64,000 nt of DNA from Mycolicibacterium insubricum (GTDB lineage: Bacteria > Actinomycetota > Actinomycetes > Mycobacteriales > Mycobacteriaceae): NCBI RefSeq assembly GCF_010731615.1, contig NZ_AP022618.1:3658001-3722000 (forward strand), written 5' to 3'. Below are positions 43,251 to 51,839 of this stretch, piece after piece (within the stretch, counting starts at the first letter, position 1; each line of letters opens with the position of its first letter). The position numbers and the translations under genes were made by a program. The notes beneath the pieces were generated by a model. The model was not told the origin of the DNA. It ran no database searches and worked only from the letters and a program-made list of their open reading frames with translations.

Positions 43251-43846
43251 CCGAGGCGGTCGAAACCACCGGCGCTGAAACGAAACTCACCATGCGGGAC
43301 CGGCACCGGATCCTCACCCGCGAGCACATCACGGCCGCCGCGCTGGAGGCGTTCGCCGAGCGCGGCTACGTCGCGGTGACCGTCGACGACATCGCCCGAC
43401 GGGCCGGGATAGGCCGGGCGACGTTCTATCTGCATTTCGACGGCAAGGCCGCGGTGCTGCGCGAGCTGCGCGACACCCGGATGGCGGTGTGGTCCCGCGA
43501 TGACGCGCCCCGCGGCGGCAGCCGGAAATCGATCCGGGTGTTCTTCGAGAAGGTGGTCGACTTCTACACCTCGGCCCCGCAGCTCTACCAGGCCCTGCAT
43601 CAGGCCCGGGCCGCCGATCCGGAGTTCGCCGCGGCGCACCGGGCCACCATGGAGGCCAACGTCGACGAGTGGATCGCCGCCGACGCCATGCCCGGAGCCG
43701 GCGAGGCCGAGATCCGCACCGCCATCGCGATGATGTACACGATGGTCGACTCGTTCATGCATCTGTGGCAGGCCGACGGATGGCCGCTACAACGCGAGGC
43801 CGCGATCGAGGCGATGACCGACGCCCTGTACGCGACCATGCGCTGA
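43247..43846 (+). CDS. TetR-family transcriptional regulator, BVMO operon
   Basis: A 199-residue TetR regulator. The HTH lies at about residues 15-62, with TVDDIARRAGIGRATFYLHFDGKAAVL as the recognition region. Its GTG overlaps the BVMO stop, so regulator and monooxygenase are made together. This arrangement fits autoregulation through the 23-bp palindrome at 41391-41413, with a ketone or ester as inducer (inference). Confidence 0.88.
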   Translation: MTEAVETTGAETKLTMRDRHRILTREHITAAALEAFAERGYVAVTVDDIARRAGIGRATFYLHFDGKAAVLRELRDTRMAVWSRDDAPRGGSRKSIRVFFEKVVDFYTSAPQLYQALHQARAADPEFAAAHRATMEANVDEWIAADAMPGAGEAEIRTAIAMMYTMVDSFMHLWQADGWPLQREAAIEAMTDALYATMR

Positions 43847-43868
43847 TCGACCGACGACAGGAGACCCG

Positions 43869-45167
43869 ATGGCCGAGCGACGCTATCTGCATCTGAACCT
43901 GGTGGCCAATGACATCAACCTGCACCAGGGCGCCTACGGCTACGAACGCGCACACGGCATCGCCGAGCGCTCCACATTCGAAAGGCTGCTGGAATACGGC
44001 AGATTCGGCGATCAGGGCCTGTTCACCGCGCTGTTCATCGGTGACATTCCCGGCATGCAGGGCTCACCCGCGTTCGACGGCGGCCCGGCCGAACCGATCA
44101 CCGCGCTGACTGCCATCGCCGCGCACACCCGCCACGTCGGGCTGATCGCGACGGCATCGACGACGTTCTACGATCCGTACAACCTGGCCCGGCTGCTGGC
44201 GTCGCTGGACCAGGCCTCGGACGGCCGGGCCGGCTACAACGCCGTCACCTCGGTGATCGACGACTTCGCCCTCAACTACAGCCTGGCGCAGCACCTGGAC
44301 CGCGAGGCCCGCTACGAACGCGCCGACGAATTCCTCGACGTGCTGCGCTCGCTGTGGGAGAACCGGGAACTGCGCCGGGATCCGGACGGCCGCCTGCGGT
44401 TTTACGCCGAGCCGATCAACCACCGCGGCAAGCGGTTCCAGGTGACCGGGCCGCTGAACGTGGCGCCGAGCCGGCAGGGCCGCCCGCTGATCGCCCAGGC
44501 CGGCGGCTCCGGTGCCGGGATCCGGGTTGCCGCGAAGTACGCCGAGATGGTGTTCACCAATTCCTCTACCCGCGAGAGTGCGGCCGAATACCGGCGCACG
44601 CTGGACACCGCGCTGGCCGAGGCGGGCCGGGCTCCGGGCTCGGTGCCGGCGATCCCGGGGCTGATCCCCTACCTGGGCCGCACCGCCGCCGAGGCGCAGG
44701 AAAAGCTGGCCGAGCTCGACGGCTACGTGGACTGGGCCCCGATCGCGCCGTTCGCGCTGGGCCAGTTCGGCATCGAGATACCGCTCGGCGACATCGACGC
44801 CCCCTTCCCGACCGAGGCGCTGCCGGTTCCGGCGGACGTGGAGGCCACGATCAAGAGCACGTTCGGCAACTATGTGGGACTGTACAACTGGATTCAGCAG
44901 CGCCCCGGCGTGAGCGTGCGAGAGGTGGTGGCACAGGCCGTCGGCCGCGGCGGGGCCACCCACCGCAAGTTCGTCGGGTCCTACGACGACATCGTCGAGG
45001 ACTTCGCCGCCTGGTTCGCCGACGGCAACGTCGGCGGGTTCAACCTGATGTTCTCCGCCGGTGCGCAGTCCATCGGCGAGTTCATCGACGAGGTGGTGCC
45101 CCGGTTGATCGATCGCGGCATCTACCGGGCCACCCCCGACGAACGGCCGCTTCGCGAGCGGTTCTAA
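43869..45167 (+). CDS. luciferase-like flavin monooxygenase (NtaA/SnaA/DszA group)
   Basis: A 432-residue FMN-dependent class C monooxygenase of the NtaA/DszA group: HLNLVANDINLHQGAY start, LFTALFIGDIPGMQGSP, SDGRAGYNAVTSVIDDFALNYS and IAQAGGSGAGIRVAAKYAEMVF are characteristic segments. It needs reduced FMN from a separate reductase; a candidate is the NADPH:FMN reductase encoded at 59374-59970. It sits 22 bp after the TetR gene in the BVMO operon. The stop is 2 bp from the converging CoA-transferase stop. Confidence 0.88.
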   Translation: MAERRYLHLNLVANDINLHQGAYGYERAHGIAERSTFERLLEYGRFGDQGLFTALFIGDIPGMQGSPAFDGGPAEPITALTAIAAHTRHVGLIATASTTFYDPYNLARLLASLDQASDGRAGYNAVTSVIDDFALNYSLAQHLDREARYERADEFLDVLRSLWENRELRRDPDGRLRFYAEPINHRGKRFQVTGPLNVAPSRQGRPLIAQAGGSGAGIRVAAKYAEMVFTNSSTRESAAEYRRTLDTALAEAGRAPGSVPAIPGLIPYLGRTAAEAQEKLAELDGYVDWAPIAPFALGQFGIEIPLGDIDAPFPTEALPVPADVEATIKSTFGNYVGLYNWIQQRPGVSVREVVAQAVGRGGATHRKFVGSYDDIVEDFAAWFADGNVGGFNLMFSAGAQSIGEFIDEVVPRLIDRGIYRATPDERPLRERF

Positions 45168-45169
45168 CC

Positions 45170-47545
45170 TTACCGCCGGATCGCGGTGCCGATGACGCCG
45201 TCGGCCTCCAGCGCGGCGATCTCGTCGGCGGACAGCCCCAGCTCGGTCAGCAGTTGGTGGTTGTGTTCACCGAGTAGCGGCGCGGGGCTGCGGTGCAGGC
45301 TCTCGGGCCCGTCGGCCAGCACCGCCGGCAACGTGCTGTGCGGGGCGGTGTCGTTGACCGGGTGCCCGACCTGCTGGAAGAACCCGCGGTGGGTCAACTG
45401 TTCCAGCTCGGTCTGCCGGTGCGGTTGCATCACCTTGGCCACCGGAACACCGGCCGGCCAAAGGGTTTCCACGATCTGCTTACCCGAGCGGGCCCGGCAC
45501 CAGGCGCCCAGCCGCTCGTCGATGAGGTCGTGGTGCGCTCGGCGCTGCGCCGCGTCCCAGGATCGCTGCGCCCACGCCGGATCGCCCAGCGCCGTGCACA
45601 GAGCCGCCCACTGCCCGTCGGTGGCGACGGCGATGGCCACCCAGCTGTCGTCGCGGCCGAATTCGTCGATCTCGTTGCTGCGGTAGATGTTCTGCGGTGC
45701 GGCGGTGGGGCCGCGGTTGCCGTCGCGGTCCAGCAGCGCGCCGTAGGCCGAGTATTCGATGACCTGCTCGGCGGCGATGTTGAGCGCGGCGTCGACCATC
45801 GCCGCCTCCACCAGCACGCCGTGGCCGGTCCGGCGCCGGTGTTCCAGTGCCAGCAGCAGACCGTTGAAGGCGTGGATTCCGGCGTTGGGGTCGCCCACCG
45901 AGTAAGGCTCGAACGGGGTGCGGTCGGGAAAGCCGGTGAGCCAGCTCAGGCCGGTGGCGTCCTCGATGATGTAGGCGAACGCCGGGTTGTCGCGCCACGG
46001 GCCATCCAGGCCGAAGCCGGGCATGCGCAGCATGATGATGTCCTCGCGCAGTTCACGCAGTGCGTCGAAGTCCAGGCCGATGGACTCGATCACCCGCGGG
46101 GTGAAGTTCTCCACCACCACATCGCAGGTGGGGATCAGCCGGCGCAGCACGTCGCGGCCGGCGGCGGTCTGGAAATCCAGGGTCAGCCCGCGCTTGTTGG
46201 TGTTGAGCGCGCTGAAGATCGGTGAGCGTTCCCACCACTGCTCGACACTGGCCGGGATTCCGGCGATCAGCCGGGTGCCGTCGGGGCGCTGGGTGGATTC
46301 CAGGTGGATCACCTCGGCGCCGAGCATGGCGAGCAGGTGCGTGCACGACGGCCCGGCCCAGAACGTCGTCATGTCCAGCACCCGCAACCCGGACAACGGG
46401 AGGCGGTCCCCGACGGGCGGGCTGCCGGGCGGCTCGGCGTGCGGCGGTGGGGCCGCAATCAAACCCGTGTCGGCGCCCAGTCGCGGAGCGGGTGCCGGCG
46501 GCTCCAGCAGCGGCGGGGTGAACCGGTACGGCGGCGCGGGTGCGACGAAACCGTCGGGGTTGGCCACGAAAGACTCCCGCGCCAGGTAGTGGTCCATGGC
46601 GGTGACGTTCTGCCCGTTGCCGACCGGGGAGTTGGGAATCCGGAAGGCCGACGCCAGCTCGCGGACGTCGTCGACGTTCTGTTCCCGCAGCCAGGCGTAG
46701 AGCTCGTCGGCGTGCAGGTTGGCCTGCTCGGTGATGGTCAGCTCGCCTGCCTCGTCGATCCACTCCTGGTGCCCCGACATCGCGCACAGGTCCCACCACT
46801 GCTGGGCGGTACCGCAGCCGAGTGCCACCAGGCCGTCGGCAGCCTCGGCGATGCCGGGCACCGTCGGGCGGCGTTCGGTGCGCCACGGGTGGCCCAGCAT
46901 CTGGAAGTAGGTCACCGGGTAGTAGGTCAGTCCCAGCACCTGGGTTTCCAGTTTGGACAGGTCGATCAGCTCGCCGCGGCCGTCGCGCAGCGACCGGGCC
47001 CGCAGCGCCAGCGTCAGTCCCGCCGCGTAGGCGCCGGCCAGCCAGTCGCCGACTTGACCGCCGATCGACACCGGCGCCCGGTCCTGGGTGCCGCGGCCGA
47101 TGCCGATGGCCCCGCCGGACAGTGCCTGCAGGGTGAATTCGGTGGCCGGGCGGTCGTGCCACGGGCCGTCGAGACCGAAGTCGGTGATGGCCGTGACAAT
47201 CAGGTGCGGGTACCGCTGCCACAGATCGGCCGGTGAGATCTGCTGGGCCAGTGCCGATTCCGGTGACCAGATGACGGCGTCGGCACCGGCCAACAGCGGC
47301 TGGATCTGCTCCGGATCATCGGCGAGCACCGAGCGCTTGCCGCCGGCCAGGAAGCGAAATAGCGCACCGTCGCGGCCCTCGGGGATCGCCGCACCCGAGG
47401 CCGACCAGCCCCGCAGCGGGTCACCCTCGGGTGCTTCGACCTTGATCACGTCGGCGCCGCCGTCGGCGAGGATCTTGGTGGCGTAGCCGCCGGCGATGCC
47501 GCTGGAGAGGTCGACGACGGTGTATCCGTGCAGTGGTGGGGTCAT
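45170..47545 (-). CDS. tandem fused class III (CaiB/BaiF) CoA transferase
   Basis: A 791-residue protein made of two CaiB/BaiF (family III) CoA-transferase domains in one chain, roughly 1-350 and 382-770, joined by a Pro/Ala-rich linker (PAPPYRFTPPLLEPPAPAPR). The second domain has the catalytic aspartate in EAAMVDAALN (Asp585); the first has Glu200 at the matching place (LSKLETQVLG). The enzyme moves CoA between carboxylates. Fusion of two halves normally supplied as a dimer suggests an asymmetric enzyme with one active half. It ends an operon with the crotonase and amidohydrolase genes. Confidence 0.88.
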   Translation of the reverse strand: MTPPLHGYTVVDLSSGIAGGYATKILADGGADVIKVEAPEGDPLRGWSASGAAIPEGRDGALFRFLAGGKRSVLADDPEQIQPLLAGADAVIWSPESALAQQISPADLWQRYPHLIVTAITDFGLDGPWHDRPATEFTLQALSGGAIGIGRGTQDRAPVSIGGQVGDWLAGAYAAGLTLALRARSLRDGRGELIDLSKLETQVLGLTYYPVTYFQMLGHPWRTERRPTVPGIAEAADGLVALGCGTAQQWWDLCAMSGHQEWIDEAGELTITEQANLHADELYAWLREQNVDDVRELASAFRIPNSPVGNGQNVTAMDHYLARESFVANPDGFVAPAPPYRFTPPLLEPPAPAPRLGADTGLIAAPPPHAEPPGSPPVGDRLPLSGLRVLDMTTFWAGPSCTHLLAMLGAEVIHLESTQRPDGTRLIAGIPASVEQWWERSPIFSALNTNKRGLTLDFQTAAGRDVLRRLIPTCDVVVENFTPRVIESIGLDFDALRELREDIIMLRMPGFGLDGPWRDNPAFAYIIEDATGLSWLTGFPDRTPFEPYSVGDPNAGIHAFNGLLLALEHRRRTGHGVLVEAAMVDAALNIAAEQVIEYSAYGALLDRDGNRGPTAAPQNIYRSNEIDEFGRDDSWVAIAVATDGQWAALCTALGDPAWAQRSWDAAQRRAHHDLIDERLGAWCRARSGKQIVETLWPAGVPVAKVMQPHRQTELEQLTHRGFFQQVGHPVNDTAPHSTLPAVLADGPESLHRSPAPLLGEHNHQLLTELGLSADEIAALEADGVIGTAIRR

Positions 47546-47548
47546 CGG

Positions 47549-48511
47549 TCAGTCGGGTTTGGCCCGGTTCTTCTTGCTCAGCCGGAAGTCCGGCGGGAAC
47601 TTACTGTCGTTGTCGTTGACGGCGGCCGACAGGCCGGAGTCGATCGACTCGAACATGTCCAGGTCGTCGTCGCTGTCGTTGGCGACCCCGTTGCCCATCG
47701 ACTCGAAGAACGCGGACAGCAGGCTGCCCATGTACTCGCCCTGCTGCTGCTTGAAGATCTCGAAGAACATCTTCTGCTGAAAGACGGTGTCCACCGGCCG
47801 GTTCCGGGCGCACGCCAGCGCGTACTTGGCGACCTCGTCCGCCAACTGATCGCGGGGCACGACCTTGTTCAGGAAGTTGCAGTCGTACATCTCGGCGGCG
47901 GTGAACGGCCGTCCGGTGAAGACCATCTCCTGGAACTTGCGCAGGCCCATCATCTGCACCCAGGTCCACATCCGTGGGCCCCAGCCGTGATAGCGGAACG
48001 AGGGGTGCCCGAACAGCGCGTCGTCGCTGGAGATCACCAGGTCGGCGTCGGCGCACTGGTAGAAGTGCCAGCCGTAGCAGTAGCCCTTGGCCTCCACGAT
48101 GCTGATCTTCTTGAAGTCCTGCAGCGCCCGGTTGCCCGCTTGGGAGTTCGCGTACCACGCGCTGATGGTGGCTCCGTTGCGGAAGGTGCCCTTCGGCGGG
48201 TAGGTCACCTCGCCGACACCGTCATCTTCGAGGCGCAGTTCGGCTAGCCGGGCCGCCGGATTGTCGTTGCCCTCCATGAACTCCGGCAGGTCGGCGCCGC
48301 TGCCGAGGTTGTCCCCGACGCCGCGGATGATGACCACCTTGACGTCGTTGTCGGCGTTGGCCGCGCGCAGCACGTCGGCATAGCGCAGCCGGGCCATCGA
48401 CGTCGGCGCGTTGAGGAACTCCGGGCGGTCGAAGGTGATGGTCGCGATCTTGGTCTTCGGGTCCTTCTCGTAGCGGATGATCTGTTCGGGGGTGGGTCGC
48501 TGTGGCGTCAC
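47549..48511 (-). CDS. enoyl-CoA hydratase/isomerase family protein
   Basis: A 320-residue crotonase-fold protein. The oxyanion-hole regions are FLNAPTSMARLRYADV and NLGSGADLPEFM, and the second glycine-rich strand reads EAKGYCYGWHFYQCADADLVISSDDALFGHP. The usual pair of catalytic glutamates is not obvious (SSDDALFGHPSF here), so it may act as an isomerase, a hydrolase or a C-C lyase instead of a standard hydratase. A charged C-terminal tail rich in Asp/Asn is unusual. GTG 48511 overlaps the upstream amidohydrolase stop. Confidence 0.84.
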   Translation of the reverse strand: MTPQRPTPEQIIRYEKDPKTKIATITFDRPEFLNAPTSMARLRYADVLRAANADNDVKVVIIRGVGDNLGSGADLPEFMEGNDNPAARLAELRLEDDGVGEVTYPPKGTFRNGATISAWYANSQAGNRALQDFKKISIVEAKGYCYGWHFYQCADADLVISSDDALFGHPSFRYHGWGPRMWTWVQMMGLRKFQEMVFTGRPFTAAEMYDCNFLNKVVPRDQLADEVAKYALACARNRPVDTVFQQKMFFEIFKQQQGEYMGSLLSAFFESMGNGVANDSDDDLDMFESIDSGLSAAVNDNDSKFPPDFRLSKKNRAKPD

Positions 48512-49680
48512 GCGATCCCCAGGAACTTCTGCACGTTGGTGGACACGATCTTGGCGGCGTCATCGGGCCCAACGGCCTCTACGACGGTTGCCAGCGACTT
48601 CTCCGAGTACCCCCAGGTGCTTTCGTTGTGCGGGTAGTCGCTCGACCACATCACCTTGTCCACCCCGATCTCGTCGATGAGGCGCAGGCCGAGCGGATCC
48701 ACCATGAACGACGCGCTCATGTGGGTGTCCCAGTAGTAGCGGATGTCATGCTCGAGGGTGTGGTTGAACATGTGCTGATAGGAGGCCAGCAGGTGTTCGG
48801 CGTCCTGCAATGCGGTTGGCACCCAGGCGATTCCGCCCTCGAACCAGCCCACCTGCAGGCTGGGGTGGCGGTCCAGGATGCCGGAGAACAGGTACTTGGC
48901 GAACTGCTCGCGGAACGAATCGACGTTGACCATCATGCCGACCACCACGCTGTTGTTCTCGCAGGGTGTCTTCGGCGGGGTCTCACCGATGTGATGGGTG
49001 ACCGGCAGCCCGGCGTCCTCGATCTCGTCCCACACCGGGTCCATCGAGCGGGCGCCGAAGTCGTAGATGTTGCCCTCGTCGTCCTTGCCCGGGTTCAGCG
49101 GTAGCAGGAAGGTCTTGAGCCCCAACGATTTGAGCTCGGCCAGCGTGCTGCGGGTGCCCTTGGGGTCCCACCAGTTGATCAGGCCGACGCCGTAGAAGTG
49201 ACCGTTGGACCGTTCCTGCAGGTCGGCGATGTGTTCGTTGTAGATGCGGAAGACCCGCTCACGGATCCCCTTGTCCGGGTAGTGAAACAGCGCCAGCACC
49301 GCGTTGGGGAATGCGAGTTCCTTCTCGATGCCGTCTTCGTGCAGTTCCCGGATGCGGGCCTCGATGTTGTTCGATGCCGCGCCGGCGAGGTCGTCGTACT
49401 GCATGAGCACCCGGCCGAAGTCGCCGCCGACCCAGGACTTGCCCTTCATGCCCACCATGTAGGCGCCGTCCTCGTACCAGATCCGCGGCGCGGCGGCCTT
49501 GAGGTCGTCGGGGAACCGTTCGTAGAAGATGTCGTCGGCGACCGAGATGTGATTGTCGGCCGAGAATACCTGGGTCCCGGCCGGCAGCCCGAAGTTTCCG
49601 GTGGCGTGGCCGCGCCGGTCCTTGGGCGCGCCGAACCCACCGGGGGGATACAGCGTCGCGGCGGTGGACTGTGTGGACAT
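48508..49680 (-). CDS. amidohydrolase family protein
   Basis: A 390-residue amidohydrolase-2 family enzyme with FSADNHISVADD near the N-terminus, internal histidines in GLPVTHHIGETPPK and the metal motif WSSDYPHNESTWGYS near the C-terminus. It is a distant paralogue of the amidohydrolase at 25281-26471. Enzymes of this type accompany fused CoA transferases and crotonases in mycobacterial steroid or terpenoid gene sets. ATG 49680 has AAAGGAGG upstream. It heads the operon amidohydrolase, crotonase, CoA transferase. Confidence 0.85.
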   Translation of the reverse strand: MSTQSTAATLYPPGGFGAPKDRRGHATGNFGLPAGTQVFSADNHISVADDIFYERFPDDLKAAAPRIWYEDGAYMVGMKGKSWVGGDFGRVLMQYDDLAGAASNNIEARIRELHEDGIEKELAFPNAVLALFHYPDKGIRERVFRIYNEHIADLQERSNGHFYGVGLINWWDPKGTRSTLAELKSLGLKTFLLPLNPGKDDEGNIYDFGARSMDPVWDEIEDAGLPVTHHIGETPPKTPCENNSVVVGMMVNVDSFREQFAKYLFSGILDRHPSLQVGWFEGGIAWVPTALQDAEHLLASYQHMFNHTLEHDIRYYWDTHMSASFMVDPLGLRLIDEIGVDKVMWSSDYPHNESTWGYSEKSLATVVEAVGPDDAAKIVSTNVQKFLGIA

Positions 49681-49977
49681 CGTTGACCCTCCTTTGGCGC
49701 GCCGGCACCCGAACGCGGTGCACCGACACTGGTAATGACGTTATCAGCCGTGGACCGGCGAGGACAGTCAATGCGGGTATCCGGCACTGCGGTCGGGGGC
49801 CGAGTGCTGCGGAAATGATGTTCTCGGTTTTCGAGAGTGGATTCTCTACGGATGCCGCCCGGTCGCCCCACGCCGCACCGGACGCTCCAGGGACCCGGTC
49901 CCGTCGGCAATTCTGCCGATCCTCTTGGTTTCCAGTCAGAGACTGATAGTCTCCACAAGGAAACCAAGGAGTGCGAT
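49681..49977. promoter_or_regulatory. 297-bp divergent promoter region with nested inverted repeats
   Basis: Non-coding between two divergent operons. At 49924-49933 and 49959-49968 lie 10-bp perfect arms CTTGGTTTCC and GGAAACCAAG; between them is a second palindrome GAGACT-GAT-AGTCTC at 49939-49953. The right outer arm abuts the AAGGAG ribosome site at 49966-49971 of the plus-strand gene. The inner repeat looks like a TetR operator, and the outer arms could pair in mRNA and hide the ribosome site. Confidence 0.55.
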
Positions 49978-51012
49978 ATGCCACGTGTGACCCCACAGGC
50001 CCCCGATTGCGCCGCGCTGACCCGTTGGCTGGACTCCGCCGGCGCACCGGGAACCGGCGAACCCGCGGTCGCCGAGCTGCTCAGCGGCGGGTCGCAGAAC
50101 ACCCTGTTCCGGATCCGGCGCGGGGACGCGTCGATGGTGCTGCGGATGCCCGGGCCGCAGGCCGATGGCGAGCGGCTGCGCGGGCTTGGTCGTGAGATCC
50201 GGCTGGTCCGGGCACTGGCGGGCACCGGCGTCCCGCACGCCGAGCTGATCGCCGCCGACGACGGCTCGGTCCTGGGCACCCCGTGTTACGTGATGGCCGA
50301 TATCGACGGCTGGAGCCCGATGAACGGCGGCTGGCAACCACCGTTCGACACCGACCTCGACGCCCGGCGCGAGCTTGCCTTCCAGCTCGTCGAGGGCGCC
50401 GCGCTGCTGGGCTCGGTCAACTGGCAGGCCCGGGGCCTGGAAGGTTTCGGCCGCCCCGAGGGCTTCCACGAACGGCAGGTGGACCGCTGGCTCGACTTCC
50501 TGTCGGCCTACCGGTGCCGGGAGCTGCCCGGGCTCGACATCGCCGCGGACTGGCTGCGCGCCAACCGCCCGGCGAGCTACACACCGGGCATCATGCACGG
50601 GGATTACCAGTTCGCCAACGTCATGTTCGCCCACGGCGCCCCGGCCAGGCTGGCGGCCGTCGTCGACTGGGAGATGACCACCATCGGTGACCCGCTGCTG
50701 GACCTGGGCTGGTGCCTGCTGGGTTACGACGGCGAGGAGCCCGCCGGCGACGGTTACTACCTGGACATGACCGGGATGCCGAAACGCAGTGAGCTGCTGG
50801 CGCATTACGAGACGGTCAGCGGTCGCTCCACCGAGAACATCGACTACTACCTGGTGCTGGCGAACTGGAAGCTGGGCATCATGCTGGAGAAGACCTACGC
50901 CGCCTCGCGGCAGCCGGGTAACCGGGTGGACCCGCAGGTGGCCGCCGCCATGGGACCCATGGTGCTGGAACTCATGCGCACCGCCGCCGGGCTCGCCGGG
51001 GCGGCGGCCTGA
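49978..51012 (+). CDS. phosphotransferase (APH/ACAD10-11 kinase-like)
   Basis: A 344-residue aminoglycoside-phosphotransferase-fold kinase. Nucleotide-binding start LLSGGSQNTLFRI, Brenner motif MHGDYQFANVMF (His207, Asp209) and the metal motif VVDWEMTTIGDPLLDLGW are intact. This subgroup matches the kinase domain of human ACAD10/11, which phosphorylates 4-hydroxyacyl-CoA so that an acyl-CoA dehydrogenase domain can remove the phosphate. Here an acyl-CoA dehydrogenase gene follows two genes later, so that chemistry is likely (inference). ATG 49978 follows AAGGAG by 6 bp. Confidence 0.86.
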   Translation: MPRVTPQAPDCAALTRWLDSAGAPGTGEPAVAELLSGGSQNTLFRIRRGDASMVLRMPGPQADGERLRGLGREIRLVRALAGTGVPHAELIAADDGSVLGTPCYVMADIDGWSPMNGGWQPPFDTDLDARRELAFQLVEGAALLGSVNWQARGLEGFGRPEGFHERQVDRWLDFLSAYRCRELPGLDIAADWLRANRPASYTPGIMHGDYQFANVMFAHGAPARLAAVVDWEMTTIGDPLLDLGWCLLGYDGEEPAGDGYYLDMTGMPKRSELLAHYETVSGRSTENIDYYLVLANWKLGIMLEKTYAASRQPGNRVDPQVAAAMGPMVLELMRTAAGLAGAAA

Positions 51013-51031
51013 CATGGATCGGAGGGCTGAG

Positions 51032-51790
51032 ATGGGATTCGCACAGGAACTGTTCGACCTGTCCGGAAAGGTGGTTCTGGTCACCGGCGGCAGTCGCGGC
51101 CTGGGCCGCGAGATGGCGTTCGCCGCCGCCCGCTGCGGCGCCGATGTCGTCATCGCCAGCCGCAAGCTGGACGCCTGCCAGGCCACCGCCGCCGAGATCG
51201 AGGCCGAAACCGGCCGTACCGCCATGCCGTACGCGGTGCACGTCGGGCACTGGGACGAGCTCCCGGGTCTGGTCGACGCGGTGTACCGGCGATTCGGCAC
51301 CGTCGACGTGCTGGTCAACAACGCCGGCATGTCCCCGGTCTACGAACACCAGACCGACGTCACCGAGAAGATGTTCGACGCCGTGGTCAACCTCAATCTG
51401 AAGGGCCCGTTTCGCCTGTCGGCCCTGATCGGGGAAAAGATGATGGCCGCCGACGGCGGCTCGATCATCAACGTCAGCACGCACGGCTCGCTGCGTCCGC
51501 ACCCGTCGTTCATCCCGTACGCGGCGTCCAAGGCCGGACTCAACGTGATGGGAGAGGCGCTGGCCCAGGCATTCGGGCCGAAGGTCCGGGTCAACACGCT
51601 GATGCCCGGGCCGTTTCTCACCGACATCAGCAAGGCCTGGAACTTCGGTGACGCCAATCCGTTCGGCCACTTCGCGCTGCAGCGCGCCGGGAATCCACCC
51701 GAGATCGTCGGCGCTGCGCTGTTTCTGATGTCCGACGCGTCCAGCTACACCACCGGATCGATCCTGCGGGTCGACGGCGGCCCACCCTGA
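51032..51790 (+). CDS. short-chain dehydrogenase/reductase
   Basis: A 252-residue classical SDR: cofactor motif TGGSRGLGRE, NNAGMSP, catalytic YAASK and a C-terminal TGSILRVDGG. ATG 51032 follows GGAGGG by 5 bp; an ATG 18 bp upstream lacks a site. It sits between the kinase and the acyl-CoA dehydrogenase and probably interconverts a hydroxy/keto acyl-CoA or alcohol in the same pathway. Confidence 0.9.
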   Translation: MGFAQELFDLSGKVVLVTGGSRGLGREMAFAAARCGADVVIASRKLDACQATAAEIEAETGRTAMPYAVHVGHWDELPGLVDAVYRRFGTVDVLVNNAGMSPVYEHQTDVTEKMFDAVVNLNLKGPFRLSALIGEKMMAADGGSIINVSTHGSLRPHPSFIPYAASKAGLNVMGEALAQAFGPKVRVNTLMPGPFLTDISKAWNFGDANPFGHFALQRAGNPPEIVGAALFLMSDASSYTTGSILRVDGGPP

Positions 51791-51839
51791 TCTGCTACCG
51801 CTCCGCCGCCACCGGACGCACACGAAGGAGAACACCGAC

